31,124 nucleotides of DNA from a virus (IMGVR_UViG_3300034068_000169:1-31124), one strand, 5' to 3'. Counted from the stretch's first letter, positions 13,610 through 22,071 are shown. Translations and numbers: made by a program. Notes: generated by a model not told the origin, from the letters alone.

Positions 13610-14030
13610 AATTTCTTCTTCTTGTTAAACCTGCTACTTCTTTTTTGTTTACTTTATTCCATCTTTTGAATTCTAATCCAATTAAAATATCATTATGATT
13701 TTTATTCACTAATTTTAAAAGTGTACTATTCATAAAATTAGCCATTCCAATATTATAAGCTAAAGATACACAAGCGTTGAATTGATTTTGATTTAAAGGT
13801 GTTTTAACTAAATTAGAAACTTTAGAAGCAAATCTATCAGCAATTACTTTAAACATTTCAAACGCTTGTTGTTTGTTTATTTCTTTGTCTAACATTGTTA
13901 CACGTTTACCATCAGAATAATATGTATTGCCATATCCTATTGTAGGTATCTTTGCAGAACATAAATAAGGCTTTGCACTATATCCTTCAAATTCTGTAAT
14001 AAGTAAATATCCATTATTGTTTAACTTCAT
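13584..14030 (-). CDS. Endolysin, T4-type lysozyme (GH24)
   Basis: It cuts the glycan strands of host peptidoglycan. The 148-residue protein is a single GH24 domain with the catalytic set Glu-8 aa-Asp/Cys-5 aa-Thr: E15, C24 and T30 (FEGYSAKPYL, then CSAKIPTIGYG). Cys in the middle position is a known variant. The C-terminal GLTRRRNYEADIY (about 134-146) is the conserved end of the family. There is no signal peptide, so a holin is needed for access to the wall. It overlaps the holin-like gene upstream and the spanin gene downstream. Confidence 0.93.
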   Translation of the reverse strand: MKLNNNGYLLITEFEGYSAKPYLCSAKIPTIGYGNTYYSDGKRVTMLDKEINKQQAFEMFKVIADRFASKVSNLVKTPLNQNQFNACVSLAYNIGMANFMNSTLLKLVNKNHNDILIGLEFKRWNKVNKKEVAGLTRRRNYEADIYFS

Positions 14031-14187
14031 CGTTTTTGCTTTTTTCTAATAAATACCAACGTCTTGCAGTATATCCCGTAGCTATAATAAAAGCTATTAT
14101 TTTCATAGCAGCATCAACATTTGTAAATGTGAACATAAAATATCCCCCTGTTATAATTGATTGTTTTAAATCTAAAATTTTTTCCAT
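14014..14187 (-). CDS. Holin-like small membrane protein (57 aa)
   Basis: I place the start at ATG 14187, where it overlaps the upstream stop as TAATG. The product has one clear membrane segment (AAMKIIAFIIATGYTARRWY, 26-45) after a Gly-rich helix (GGYFMFTF), and a charged C terminus. Size, hydrophobic pattern and its place directly before the endolysin fit a holin or holin partner of Bacteroidota phages. Which of this gene and the next forms the pore is not decidable from sequence. Confidence 0.6.
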   Translation of the reverse strand: MEKILDLKQSIITGGYFMFTFTNVDAAMKIIAFIIATGYTARRWYLLEKSKNDEVKQ

Positions 14188-14369
14188 TATTTTCTTAATC
14201 TTTCTACTATTGTTGTAACTCCTTCTATTCCTATATAAGCAGTTGCAATTATCACCCAATCAGATGAGGTTAATTGTCCGCTAAATAAACCCCCACAAGC
14301 TACCATAAAAACAAGTAACTTGCGTGAAATCCATTTACTTAATATTATATCAAATTGCTCTTTGCTCAT
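14187..14369 (-). CDS. Holin-like membrane protein with two spans (60 aa)
   Basis: A 60-residue product with two hydrophobic segments: about 17-33 (KLLVFMVACGGLFSG) and 38-52 (DWVIIATAYIGIEGV). The SRK-then-span, DW-x-IA-x-AYIG pattern matches short membrane proteins that I have seen beside endolysins in Bacteroidota phages. It is coupled to the second holin-like gene (TAATG). The pair could be holin and antiholin or two subunits of a pore. Confidence 0.6.
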   Translation of the reverse strand: MSKEQFDIILSKWISRKLLVFMVACGGLFSGQLTSSDWVIIATAYIGIEGVTTIVERLRK

Positions 14370-14410
14370 TCAAAAATTATATTTTGCTTCATATCTATTT
14401 CTTTAATTGG

Positions 14411-14722
14411 TTAAACTCCTGCAAAATCGTGTATTGGGTTTTTAGGGAATACCTCATTTTTTCCGAAGTCTATTTTTTGCTCACTCATAATATCATAAGC
14501 ATATCCATCAGCGAAAACAGGTGCAGTGAATTCTTTAAAATTTTCGTCTTCTGTTTCATTTGTTAAAACAATTTTGCCAATTTCAACAACTGCTTGAATA
14601 CCTTTTCCATAAGATAAAAAAATTTCTTTATCTGTGATTTCAACTTCAATAAAGACTCCTTTTTCAATAAAGTCTTTTATTGCTGTTTCTTTGTCTAAAT
14701 AATTAAGTTTATATATATTCAT
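14411..14722 (-). CDS. Hypothetical protein between tail fibre and lysis genes (103 aa)
   Basis: An acidic, strand-rich protein that begins MNIYKLNYLDKETAIKDFI. I do not recognise a family. It lies one base after the putative receptor-binding protein, so it may be a fibre chaperone or a small structural protein, by position only. No membrane segment is visible. Confidence 0.65.
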   Translation of the reverse strand: MNIYKLNYLDKETAIKDFIEKGVFIEVEITDKEIFLSYGKGIQAVVEIGKIVLTNETEDENFKEFTAPVFADGYAYDIMSEQKIDFGKNEVFPKNPIHDFAGV

Positions 14723-14723
14723 T

Positions 14724-15704
14724 CTATGGTGTTGTTAATGAAATGCATTCTGCATTTGTTAATTCTGTTTTATAAATTTGAAGAGAATCTATTCTTTCTC
14801 CAAGTGGTTCGTTTGAAATATTATTATTTCCTAAAAAAACACCTTCAAGATTAGAAGAAAAAGAAGCCCCTGTTTGAGTATAAATTAATAAACCATTTAT
14901 AAAAATTTTATTAACTCCGTTTTTATATGATACTGCTATTTTAACAACAGGTGCTGTATTTACAATAAAAGACAATGCTCCAACTCCTCCATTTGCTAAA
15001 ACCAAAAAACGAATCGTATCTGCTTGTGCTGCTGTATAATTTACAGTAATGAAATTATTTGCAGTTGAATCACCTACATAAAATAAAGTTCTGTTTGTTT
15101 GCCCTAATATTTTATTATCAGCTTGAATAAATATCGTTCCCTCAGTTTGTCCTATCAGACTACTAATTCCTGTTTTAGATATTATATCAACATTACGAGT
15201 TTCTGAATTTGCTACTGTTGGGATATATGAAGTTGGGTAAGAGCCTACTTCTAATTGTCCTTTTGTACAACTTCCTACAACCGTTAAAATTAAACTTCCA
15301 GCTGTTGGTGTAAATGTCAAAGTAACTCTATTATTCGCTCCAGTACCTACCAAAGACCCTATATAAGTTCCGCTAAAAGTAATTGTTCCCGTACCATAAA
15401 AAGATACAGTTGTAGCTACTGCTGTTGTTGTAATTGTTTGAGTTGCTACCGTTGCACTATTTAATAATAAATTTGTTCTTTGTGGCTCTACCAATATACT
15501 CGGACAGCTTCCGTTGGTGTAATCAATACGAGGTACATTTAAGCCTACGCTTTCAATTAAACCAGCACTATTAACTCTTGTTGCTGTTGTTGCTCTTACA
15601 ACGTCTAAATCCCCTAACGCTGTGTTAGGAATTACACTATATAATTTTCCAGCCTTATAACCATTTGGCGTAACTACTAAACTCGCCTTTTCTAATAAAC
15701 TCAT
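14724..15704 (-). CDS. Putative tail fibre / receptor-binding protein with LamG-like domain
   Basis: The 326-residue protein starts with a segment typical of phage and prophage tip proteins (RATTATRVNSAGLIESVGLN, then SCPSILVEPQRTNLL). A Thr/Ala/Val-rich beta region follows, and the C-terminal half resembles concanavalin/LamG-type sugar-binding folds (IAVSYKNGVNKIFINGLLIY). It probably sits on the tail tip and contacts host surface glycans. It is coupled to the 113-residue protein upstream (TAATG). Confidence 0.75.
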   Translation of the reverse strand: MSLLEKASLVVTPNGYKAGKLYSVIPNTALGDLDVVRATTATRVNSAGLIESVGLNVPRIDYTNGSCPSILVEPQRTNLLLNSATVATQTITTTAVATTVSFYGTGTITFSGTYIGSLVGTGANNRVTLTFTPTAGSLILTVVGSCTKGQLEVGSYPTSYIPTVANSETRNVDIISKTGISSLIGQTEGTIFIQADNKILGQTNRTLFYVGDSTANNFITVNYTAAQADTIRFLVLANGGVGALSFIVNTAPVVKIAVSYKNGVNKIFINGLLIYTQTGASFSSNLEGVFLGNNNISNEPLGERIDSLQIYKTELTNAECISLTTP

Positions 15705-16045
15705 TATTGATTATTTAAATTTGTTAATATTATATTTAGACAGCTCTCTGCTTCTAAATTTCCATTATCTTCTTTTATTCTTAAATTAAAATTAAATTCA
15801 AGGTCTTTTATTAAAGTTCCCAAAAATACACTTAAACAAGTTTCTGCTTCTATTATTCCACCATCAGCCAAAACCCTTGTTTTAAACTCATAAGATAAAT
15901 TTAAAAGCAATCCAACTATATCAGTTTCTCCAGCCCAACTAATTGAATGAATAGAACCCCAACCGATTGTATTATTTACAGAACCTTGACCCCAGCCAAT
16001 AGTATTATTAATTGCACCTTGACCCCAACCAATATCATTTGCCAT
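15704..16045 (-). CDS. Small tail-associated protein with GWGQG and CL-motif repeats (113 aa)
   Basis: The N terminus carries an 11-residue tandem repeat (IGWGQG-x2-NNT at 5-15 and 16-26, and a partial third copy). The C-terminal part holds two copies of a separate motif, DGG-x2-EA-x2-CL (61-71) and DNG-x-LEAESCL (93-103). The second motif also occurs at the N terminus of the 824-residue tail protein (31-41), suggesting a shared contact module. Proteins with the GWGQG opening occur beside tip proteins in flavobacterial phages. It is coupled to the receptor-binding gene. Confidence 0.7.
   Translation of the reverse strand: MANDIGWGQGAINNTIGWGQGSVNNTIGWGSIHSISWAGETDIVGLLLNLSYEFKTRVLADGGIIEAETCLSVFLGTLIKDLEFNFNLRIKEDNGNLEAESCLNIILTNLNNQ
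15953..16033 (-). repeat. 33-bp tandem coding repeat (IGWGQG units)
   Basis: Two full 33-bp units and one partial unit encode IGWGQG-x2-NNT. The repeat keeps frame and varies mainly at two positions, so it is selected at protein level. Confidence 0.8.
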
Positions 16046-16047
16046 AA

Positions 16048-16656
16048 TTAATAAACTTTAGTTAATGTGAAATTTTGTGAACGTATTGTATTTGCAGCGT
16101 TTGAAGTTATCCATTGTGCTGTTATTGTTAATGAATTATTAACAGTTGTATCAAATACTGTATTACTAACTTGTCCGAAATGTGCTCCTTCTATTGCTAA
16201 ACCAGCATTTTTATTGTAAGTAAACATTCCATTTGCAAATAATTCAGCTACTCCTGCAGCACCAATTTTAGTAACTGTAAAATCTAAAACTAAATCAAAA
16301 TATTTATCAGTTGTAGTTGCCAAAGTGTATTCCAAGGCATCTATAATAACAACACCATTAGAACGAACCCTAAAATGTAATACCTGATTATTAGCACAAG
16401 TCAATCTACCACACATTTTAGCTACAAATGAATCGCCAACTTTAAAAGTATTTGCAGGTACGCTTAATGCACCTACTCCTGTTCCAATTAAAGAAGCCTC
16501 TCCACTTGCTGTTACAATAGGTGTACCCAAAGCAGTTTGAGCATATAAACCTTTTGACACTTCAATAAAATTATCATTAACTTTATCAAATGCATTTCTT
16601 ATAGTATCGCCAGTACCATCGTTTGGGATTGTACCTATGTTAATTGTTTGTATCAT
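16048..16656 (-). CDS. Tail-fibre-like virion protein
   Basis: The N terminus MIQTINIGTIPNDGTGDTIR leading to AFDKVNDNF is a pattern found at the start of many phage tail fibre and tip proteins (GTxPNDGTGD-x-(L/I)R-x-AF-x-K-(I/V)N-x-NF). The rest of the 202-residue protein is beta-rich (AETSGEASLIG and HFRVRSNGVVII-type strands) and could form a knob or trimeric stalk. It lies between the connector and the GWGQG protein genes. Confidence 0.75.
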   Translation of the reverse strand: MIQTINIGTIPNDGTGDTIRNAFDKVNDNFIEVSKGLYAQTALGTPIVTASGEASLIGTGVGALSVPANTFKVGDSFVAKMCGRLTCANNQVLHFRVRSNGVVIIDALEYTLATTTDKYFDLVLDFTVTKIGAAGVAELFANGMFTYNKNAGLAIEGAHFGQVSNTVFDTTVNNSLTITAQWITSNAANTIRSQNFTLTKVY

Positions 16657-16732
16657 TTCTTTTATCTAATTTATTTAAAAAAATTTCTAACTTTTTTACG
16701 TTTACTTCTTTTGGCTTGTATGTTTCTTTCAT
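16640..16732 (-). CDS. Basic micro-protein (30 aa)
   Basis: ATG at 16732 overlaps the stop of the connector gene upstream (ATGA), and TAA at 16642-16640 lies inside the start of the tail-fibre-like gene, a 17-base overlap. The product begins MKETYKPKEVNVKKLEIFLN and is highly basic. It may be a small structural cofactor, or mainly a translational link between the two genes. Confidence 0.5.
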   Translation of the reverse strand: MKETYKPKEVNVKKLEIFLNKLDKRNDTNN

Positions 16733-17229
16733 AGTACCCATCCTGTAAAATTTGCGTCTTTGTCTGGATATACATCAGCATTTGAATTACTATTATATTC
16801 AGGAAATAAAGATTGATTAAAAGTCATATAATCAATGAATCTATTTGTATAACTTTGTGCTACATCACGTTCTTTTTCAATTAAGAAATCAATTTCATTC
16901 TTTTCAACTGTAGTACTATTTTCAGAATTATGTTTAAATACTCCTTTATTTGATACTTTATAAGCTGCGTAAGGTAAAAACTCTACCATTGCCCAATGTA
17001 TTACCATTGGTTTAATATATACGCTTAAAAGTGTTGTATATGGGCTTGCTAAATTACCAGCTACAATACCATCATTAATCTTGTTATATAGTTTAGTTCC
17101 TAAATAGTTTTGAATATGTAATTGTTGTGCCTGAAAAATATACTGTGTGTAAATATCAGGGTCTAAATTACCATTTAAAACAGTAAATTTAACTATGTCG
17201 TTTGTTGAAATAAATAATCCTTGTGCCAT
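16729..17229 (-). CDS. Head-completion / connector-like protein (DUF6712 type)
   Basis: The 166-residue, mainly helical protein opens with GLFISTNDIVKFTVLNGNLD and contains AQQLHIQNYLGTKLYNKI (33-50), a pattern of the Bacteroidota phage family I know as DUF6712, which is usually next to portal genes and is compared with the HK97 gp6 adaptor. It probably joins portal and tail. It sits directly after the portal gene. Confidence 0.75.
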   Translation of the reverse strand: MAQGLFISTNDIVKFTVLNGNLDPDIYTQYIFQAQQLHIQNYLGTKLYNKINDGIVAGNLASPYTTLLSVYIKPMVIHWAMVEFLPYAAYKVSNKGVFKHNSENSTTVEKNEIDFLIEKERDVAQSYTNRFIDYMTFNQSLFPEYNSNSNADVYPDKDANFTGWVL

Positions 17230-17236
17230 ATCTTAA

Positions 17237-19030
17237 TTAATTTGTATATCCCATTTTATCCCAATACTCTTGTGTGTAACCTTTTGTAGGCATATCACTT
17301 GGTTTCATAGCTACTTCTTTATCATTTCTAATTCTATAACCATATTTCTCAGCAGTTGCAGAACTAATAGCTTTTGCATTTGGATTTGTAGGGTCAATTT
17401 TAACACCGTCAAAATTAGCATAAGTTCTTCTTAACCATTTATGGTTGCATCTTGCTCCGCCCTTGTATAACCATACAGAATAAGAATCAGAACCTTTAGG
17501 ACCAAATCCAGCATTAACAACTTGCGTTTCCATATTTACAATATCTTCTTTACGATATACTTTTTCAGCACGTAACATTTTACTGCAAAATTCTCTTTCA
17601 CCGCTTAAATCACCACTATATTTATATCTTGTAATAAATTGAACACCATCAATTACTTTATCTTGTTCAGGACTTTTAACGTTTGGTTTTGCAGTTCCTG
17701 TAGAAGTAATAAATTTCCACATTTTAGATAATGTGCTTTTCTTTTTATTATTTAAAGTATTAATTTCAGCATCTAATTCATCTTCAGAATCATAATCAAC
17801 TTCAGTTTCATCAATTAAAAACCATTCGTCGCTTAATGTTTCTCCTTTTTCAATTAATAAATCAGCAATAGAATCTGTAGCTAAATTATGTGAACACATT
17901 TTAACGCCAGTTTCTTCTTCAGTAGTTTCAGCGTTCATACCAGTAGTATCAACGAATTCTAAAGGTTGTATTGTTTTAAAATATAGTTTCAATGATATAC
18001 TATTAATAGCTAAAATTTCATCTAAAGCATCAACTATTTCTAATTGGTATGGTTTTATAACTATATTATCAAATAATAGCGTAGCAGTCTTTATTTCGTC
18101 TGCATTGTTACCTAAACCACCACCTGATTCTCTAATTCCTAAAAGCATTGGGCTTGTAACTCTATGACCTACAATTAACTTTTCAAAACATTCTCTAGAT
18201 AAATATTCGTAATGTGCGGGAGCATCATTTAAAGGTAAATCTTCAACTGTAGTTTTACTTTCAGCATTTGCATTAAAAGCTATAATAACTTTTTCGCCTC
18301 TTGCTCCTGTTAGTTTACCAAGTACATCACGTTTCATTTTATCACGCATTTCTTCAGAAGGAATACCATTATTAAAATTGATAACTTTAGTACCGCTAAA
18401 ACCGTTTTGACAATCATTAATTTGATAATCTGCAATGTTTTCTTCAAGCAAAGCATAAGGCAAAGAACCTGAATAATCTATTGGACTGTAATAATCAAAT
18501 CCAGAAACATAAGGTTTTAAAATATAAAGTTCAACTTCATTACCATTACCAAATCCAAAAGCAGGAATCTTTTTAGGTTCTTCACTTGGTTTCTTTTTTG
18601 TCCAATCAGGGAAATAATACCAATTTTCTATCTGTCCTTTGTCATTACATTTTTCAGCTCTTAATGTATGCATTGGAAAATGAAGTATTTGCTTTACTTT
18701 CTTTTTTTCCATTACAACTTGCATAGCAGCCATTCCTAAAAGTTTTCTTTCTAAAGCTATTTTCTTTAAATCAGAATCTTTCACAATAGATTTCATTTGT
18801 GCGTACTCATTTGGCTTTCTATTAGAATCTAAAGCATCTAATCCTTTACCGTAAATCATATTTGCAACACCTGTAATAATAGCTCCATTTGTAGCACTAT
18901 ATAAATACCTATCAATTAAATATTGAAAGTAATTATTATCAGCACCATATTCAATATAATTATTCTTCTTGTTTTCTTGTATTACAGGACTTGTATAAGC
19001 ACTTAAATTTACAATTGATATATTACTCAT
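17237..19030 (-). CDS. Portal protein with C-terminal extension
   Basis: It forms the ring through which DNA enters and leaves the head and to which the terminase docks. Portal signs in the 597-residue product: NNYFQYLIDRYLYSATNGAI near the start, DALDEILAIN and KLYFKTIQPLEF towards the end of the core, and the turn GLGNNADEIKTATLLFDN. After about residue 450 an added domain of about 130 residues contains FCSKMLRAEKVYRKEDI and GFGPKGSDSYSVWLYKGG followed by CNHKW. That segment also occurs linked to protease or minor-head genes in Bacteroidota phages, so it may be a fused accessory. It overlaps the gene upstream by eight bases. Confidence 0.85.
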   Translation of the reverse strand: MSNISIVNLSAYTSPVIQENKKNNYIEYGADNNYFQYLIDRYLYSATNGAIITGVANMIYGKGLDALDSNRKPNEYAQMKSIVKDSDLKKIALERKLLGMAAMQVVMEKKKVKQILHFPMHTLRAEKCNDKGQIENWYYFPDWTKKKPSEEPKKIPAFGFGNGNEVELYILKPYVSGFDYYSPIDYSGSLPYALLEENIADYQINDCQNGFSGTKVINFNNGIPSEEMRDKMKRDVLGKLTGARGEKVIIAFNANAESKTTVEDLPLNDAPAHYEYLSRECFEKLIVGHRVTSPMLLGIRESGGGLGNNADEIKTATLLFDNIVIKPYQLEIVDALDEILAINSISLKLYFKTIQPLEFVDTTGMNAETTEEETGVKMCSHNLATDSIADLLIEKGETLSDEWFLIDETEVDYDSEDELDAEINTLNNKKKSTLSKMWKFITSTGTAKPNVKSPEQDKVIDGVQFITRYKYSGDLSGEREFCSKMLRAEKVYRKEDIVNMETQVVNAGFGPKGSDSYSVWLYKGGARCNHKWLRRTYANFDGVKIDPTNPNAKAISSATAEKYGYRIRNDKEVAMKPSDMPTKGYTQEYWDKMGYTN

Positions 19031-19436
19031 ATATTTTAAATTCGTTTGTTGTAACGTTCGCTACGTATTGATTTTCATTAACAGTATAGTTATCTTTGTT
19101 TTGATTTGTACAGAAAATTTTATCCCTATAAATTAAAGAATTTTCACTACTAAATTGTGTCATATCTGCAGTTAATATATTATTATCAACTGTTTTAATT
19201 CCATTGTCAGCAGTAAAAGGCAAAGCAGTATTTAATACTGTTAAATTATAAAAAGTATTTTCTTTTAAATCTAAAACTAAATCACATTTTAAATAATATC
19301 CATCAACTACAAAAGTAGGATTTAATGTAACTGAAACATTAGTAGTTTCATTTCTTAAAATAAGCGTATCTGCCGAGTAAAATCTCGGTATGAATTTTAT
19401 AGTTTGTGATTCTATTTGCTCTTTTAAAATTATCAT
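19023..19436 (-). CDS. Small beta-rich virion-associated protein (137 aa)
   Basis: It begins MIILKEQIESQTIKFIPRFY, has regular strands and ends QYVANVTTNEFKIYE. Similar proteins lie between major tail and portal genes in Bacteroidota phages; the role is not known to me. It is the first gene after the terminator and late-promoter-like motif at 19449-19513 and heads the portal-to-lysis unit. Confidence 0.7.
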   Translation of the reverse strand: MIILKEQIESQTIKFIPRFYSADTLILRNETTNVSVTLNPTFVVDGYYLKCDLVLDLKENTFYNLTVLNTALPFTADNGIKTVDNNILTADMTQFSSENSLIYRDKIFCTNQNKDNYTVNENQYVANVTTNEFKIYE

Positions 19437-19448
19437 ATTATATTTTTT

Positions 19449-19475
19449 ATATTAATAAATTAAAATATAAATTGT
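19449..19475 (-). promoter_or_regulatory. Late-promoter-like motif ACAATT-N13-ATTAATAT
   Basis: On the minus strand ACAATT (plus 19475-19470) is followed after 13 bases by ATTAATAT (plus 19456-19449), 33 bases from ACAATT to the ATG at 19436. The same layout is found at 22880-22906 and 30160-30186. It immediately follows a terminator and lacks the TAnnTTTG box. Confidence 0.5.
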
Positions 19476-19483
19476 TTTAAAAC

Positions 19484-19513
19484 AAAAAAGGTATACTAAT
19501 TAAAGTACACCTT
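19484..19513 (-). terminator. Rho-independent terminator, TTAATT loop
   Basis: On the minus strand a 10-bp stem beginning AAGGTGTACT (one G-T pair) closes on a TTAATT loop and is followed by six T. It lies 25 bases after the stop of the major tail protein gene. Confidence 0.85.
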
Positions 19514-19537
19514 TCTTAAAAAAAACAAATAATATTA

Positions 19538-20080
19538 TTATGCTACAGTACCTTCAACAATAGAAGCTAAAATACCAGTAGTTAATGGTCCAGTTACAAA
19601 GTTTGCAGCAACTGGCTCCATTCCTTGAAATTCCATTTTATATCCACTCATATCTGCCATAGCAGCACCATTCGAAATAGTAGCGGTTACTAAATCCATT
19701 CCTTTAGTTAAACCAGCTAAAAAGAAGTTTCCATTGTTATCTTCAATTATAACTTGTGGTCTACCATAAGAAAGTAATTTCAATTGTTTATGGTCAGCAA
19801 TAGTTAATTTAGCTAAACTTAAACTTAATTTTTGGTCTACAAATGTAGTTCCGTTTTCTCTTGAACTTGTTACAGTTTGTTCAAAAGTAGAAGTTCCCTT
19901 CAATTCATATTTATAACCAACAGGAGTTCCACCTAATCCAGTTATAACATCTTCTTGTCCTGCAGTTGCAGAATAAGTTACAGTTGTTGCATCACCCCAA
20001 TTAATGAAGTATGCAGCTCTTAATCCACCGATTGAATTTTTACATTGTTCGGCTCTTCCCAAAGATATATCGCAAGGCAT
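19538..20080 (-). CDS. Major tail protein (tube) candidate
   Basis: The 180-residue, strand-rich protein opens MPCDISLGRAEQCKNSIGGL and shows a repeated tube-like sheet pattern (TFEQTVTSSRENGTTFVDQ, LLSYGRPQVIIEDNNGNFF, MSGYKMEFQGMEPVAANF). This matches Bacteroidota phage major tail proteins in size and motif. It lies alone between two strong terminators, which fits a highly and separately expressed structural protein. Confidence 0.75.
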   Translation of the reverse strand: MPCDISLGRAEQCKNSIGGLRAAYFINWGDATTVTYSATAGQEDVITGLGGTPVGYKYELKGTSTFEQTVTSSRENGTTFVDQKLSLSLAKLTIADHKQLKLLSYGRPQVIIEDNNGNFFLAGLTKGMDLVTATISNGAAMADMSGYKMEFQGMEPVAANFVTGPLTTGILASIVEGTVA

Positions 20081-20103
20081 AGTTTATATTTTTTAAAGTT
20101 AAT

Positions 20104-20129
20104 AAAAAAGGGAGCGATTAAACTCCCTT
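20104..20129 (-). terminator. Rho-independent terminator, TTAATC loop
   Basis: On the minus strand AAGGGAG pairs with CTCCCTT, with a T-G closing pair around TTAATC, followed by six T. It lies 17 bases after the major capsid stop. The loop resembles that of the next terminator downstream (19484-19513). Confidence 0.85.
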
Positions 20130-20145
20130 CTTAATTTGTTTCTAA

Positions 20146-21090
20146 TTATGCAGCAGGAGTGTAAAGTACAATGTCAGAACCAATACCATATTGAACACCA
20201 GCAGTAAATCTCATTACTACTCTTACATTTTCTGAACCGTCGATGTCAGCTAAATCAATTAATTTAACTTCGTTATGGTCAGCTAATAAACCTGTTCCAA
20301 AATATAAGTTAGATTTTTGAGCAGCCATCATATAATCGTTAGCTAATCCATTTGCAACAAAGATTTTAACACCATCAAAAGATAAACTTCCGTTGTTAAA
20401 CCATTGTGTACCTTGTGCGTTAGTACCGTTAGCACCTAATCCACTTGCTCCAAATCCACCTAAAGCACGTACATAATCACGAGCAACAGATTGAGAAACG
20501 TAAAGATATAAATCTTCTTTTCCGTACAATGCAGCAGGAATAGCATCTACTAATTTACCAAGTTCACCGATAACATTTGCAGCAGTAATTCCACCTGATA
20601 CAGGAGAAGCTACATCGATAACAGTAGCATCAGCAGTAGCCAAAGTTACAAGTCCATCGAATTCACCTGCAGTAGCAGTAGCACCTTTCCAAATATTAGA
20701 TTCCATTTTCTCAGCAACTTTAGCAACAACGTGAGCTAAAATAAAATCAGCAAAAGCAGGAGGCAAATTGTCAAATGCAGAATATCCCATTTGTACTGCT
20801 TCCCAATCAGATTTGAAAGTTTTTTTACAAAATTCAAGATTCACTTGGAATTCCTCAGGTTGTAAAATTCTTTCAGTTAATGTAATAGTAGAAGTTGCAG
20901 TAAAATCACAAGAAGCATCTTTAACGATTGCATCAGTTGCAAGTTTTTTAATAACCTCTTTGTATTTTACATTTGGTTTAACCTCAATTCCACCATTTGC
21001 AATAGTAGAACCTGAAAGTAATGCAGCAGAAATATACTTTCCGGCAAATTCTCCAGCATAGGTAGTAGTAACATTAGTTGTAGTAGCCAT
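20146..21090 (-). CDS. Major capsid protein (HK97-fold)
   Basis: It builds the icosahedral head. The 314-residue protein shows HK97-type features: an N-terminal arm, an E-loop-like segment, a spine helix region (FADFILAHVVAKVAEKMESN) and A-domain strands near the end (NVRVVMRFTAGVQYGIGSD). There is no long N-terminal delta domain, consistent with the separate scaffold-like gene directly upstream. It is followed by a terminator. Gly- and Ala-rich loops in the middle (GGFGASGLGANGTNAQG) are usual for Bacteroidota capsids. Confidence 0.9.
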   Translation of the reverse strand: MATTTNVTTTYAGEFAGKYISAALLSGSTIANGGIEVKPNVKYKEVIKKLATDAIVKDASCDFTATSTITLTERILQPEEFQVNLEFCKKTFKSDWEAVQMGYSAFDNLPPAFADFILAHVVAKVAEKMESNIWKGATATAGEFDGLVTLATADATVIDVASPVSGGITAANVIGELGKLVDAIPAALYGKEDLYLYVSQSVARDYVRALGGFGASGLGANGTNAQGTQWFNNGSLSFDGVKIFVANGLANDYMMAAQKSNLYFGTGLLADHNEVKLIDLADIDGSENVRVVMRFTAGVQYGIGSDIVLYTPAA

Positions 21091-21097
21091 AATTTAT

Positions 21098-21637
21098 TTA
21101 ATTAAAAAGTTTTGCCATAACTATATCTTGTGTAGTCATTTGGCGATTAGTTGATATTTTATTTAATTTTACTTCAGATTTAACTTCAGGAGAATGTGTT
21201 AATGGTTCAACAACAACTTCTGAACTTAATTCTTGTTTTACTGATTTTAATTCAGCAATTTCAGTTCTTAGTTTTTCAATTTCAGCAAAGAACATTTCTT
21301 TAGAAACTGATTCTACAATTCTTTTAGGAGTAGCTACTTTTTCAGCCTGTGCTTCAACCTCAACTTCTACTTCAGCCTCAGGAGCTTCTTCAACTTCAGC
21401 TTCAGCTTCTTTAATTTCAGCAATAACACCTTCAACGGCTACTACTAAAATCATTCCATCTTCAAGTTCGTATTCACCAACAGGCATTGCAATACGTTCT
21501 TCACCGTTTACTATAAAAACAGCGTTATCCGTTTCAAAAGCATCTGCTTCTATAACAGTAACTCCATCTTTAAGTTTCATTTGAGCAAGTTTTACTTCCA
21601 TACCCAAAAGAGTTTTGATTTCATTAATTACATTCAT
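21098..21637 (-). CDS. Scaffold-like or head-associated acidic protein
   Basis: The 179-residue protein has a compact N-terminal domain (GEYELEDGMILVVAVEGVIA at 53-72), a long Glu/Ala/Val-rich acidic stretch (about 75-98) and a helical coiled-coil C-terminal part (FFAEIEKLRTEIAELKSVKQ). Position eight bases before the capsid gene and the acidic, helical composition point to a scaffolding or capsid-assembly protein; this is inferred, since scaffolds are poorly conserved. Confidence 0.65.
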   Translation of the reverse strand: MNVINEIKTLLGMEVKLAQMKLKDGVTVIEADAFETDNAVFIVNGEERIAMPVGEYELEDGMILVVAVEGVIAEIKEAEAEVEEAPEAEVEVEVEAQAEKVATPKRIVESVSKEMFFAEIEKLRTEIAELKSVKQELSSEVVVEPLTHSPEVKSEVKLNKISTNRQMTTQDIVMAKLFN

Positions 21638-21657
21638 ATTTACTTATTTAACATTAA

Positions 21658-22047
21658 TTATTTAGCAGATGCAATAGCTTCTTTCATTTGTCCAACATTG
21701 TCAGCAATTTGTCCAATCTTTGAAACAACATCTAAATACTCTTTATAAAATTGTGTAGATTTTACATCAATATTTAATTCAGATGCTTTCTTTGCATATT
21801 CTTTGTAATATCCATCAACATTTTTTTGATATGTACTTGGTACATTTTGATATTGTGAAAATGCTTTTTTAGCAATTGCATAATCTGCAGCAGCTTTATT
21901 TAATTTAGCAGAAGCACTTGAAGTGTCTTTTAATGCTGTATCTGTTTGTTTTGTTATAGTTCCAAAGTCAAAAGCTAATTCTACTTTTTCACTTTTTAAT
22001 TCTGTTTTTCCAAACAAAGAATTCATTACTAATTTTTCAGTTGTCAT
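21658..22047 (-). CDS. Helical virion or assembly protein (129 aa)
   Basis: A Lys/Ala/Ser-rich, almost all-helical protein (TSSASAKLNKAAADYAIAKK, then ELNIDVKSTQFYKEYLDVVS). It lies between the protease-like gene and the scaffold-like gene, so it is probably a head-assembly or internal virion protein. I do not recognise the family. Hairpin DNA at 22072-22090 lies just upstream of its leader. Confidence 0.65.
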   Translation of the reverse strand: MTTEKLVMNSLFGKTELKSEKVELAFDFGTITKQTDTALKDTSSASAKLNKAAADYAIAKKAFSQYQNVPSTYQKNVDGYYKEYAKKASELNIDVKSTQFYKEYLDVVSKIGQIADNVGQMKEAIASAK

Positions 22048-22071
22048 ATTATTTTTTTTTATTAATTATTA

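Noticed and set aside
15953-16033. CRISPR-like array at the 33-bp repeats
   Set aside because: The repeats are directly adjacent without spacers and keep a coding frame (IGWGQG units).
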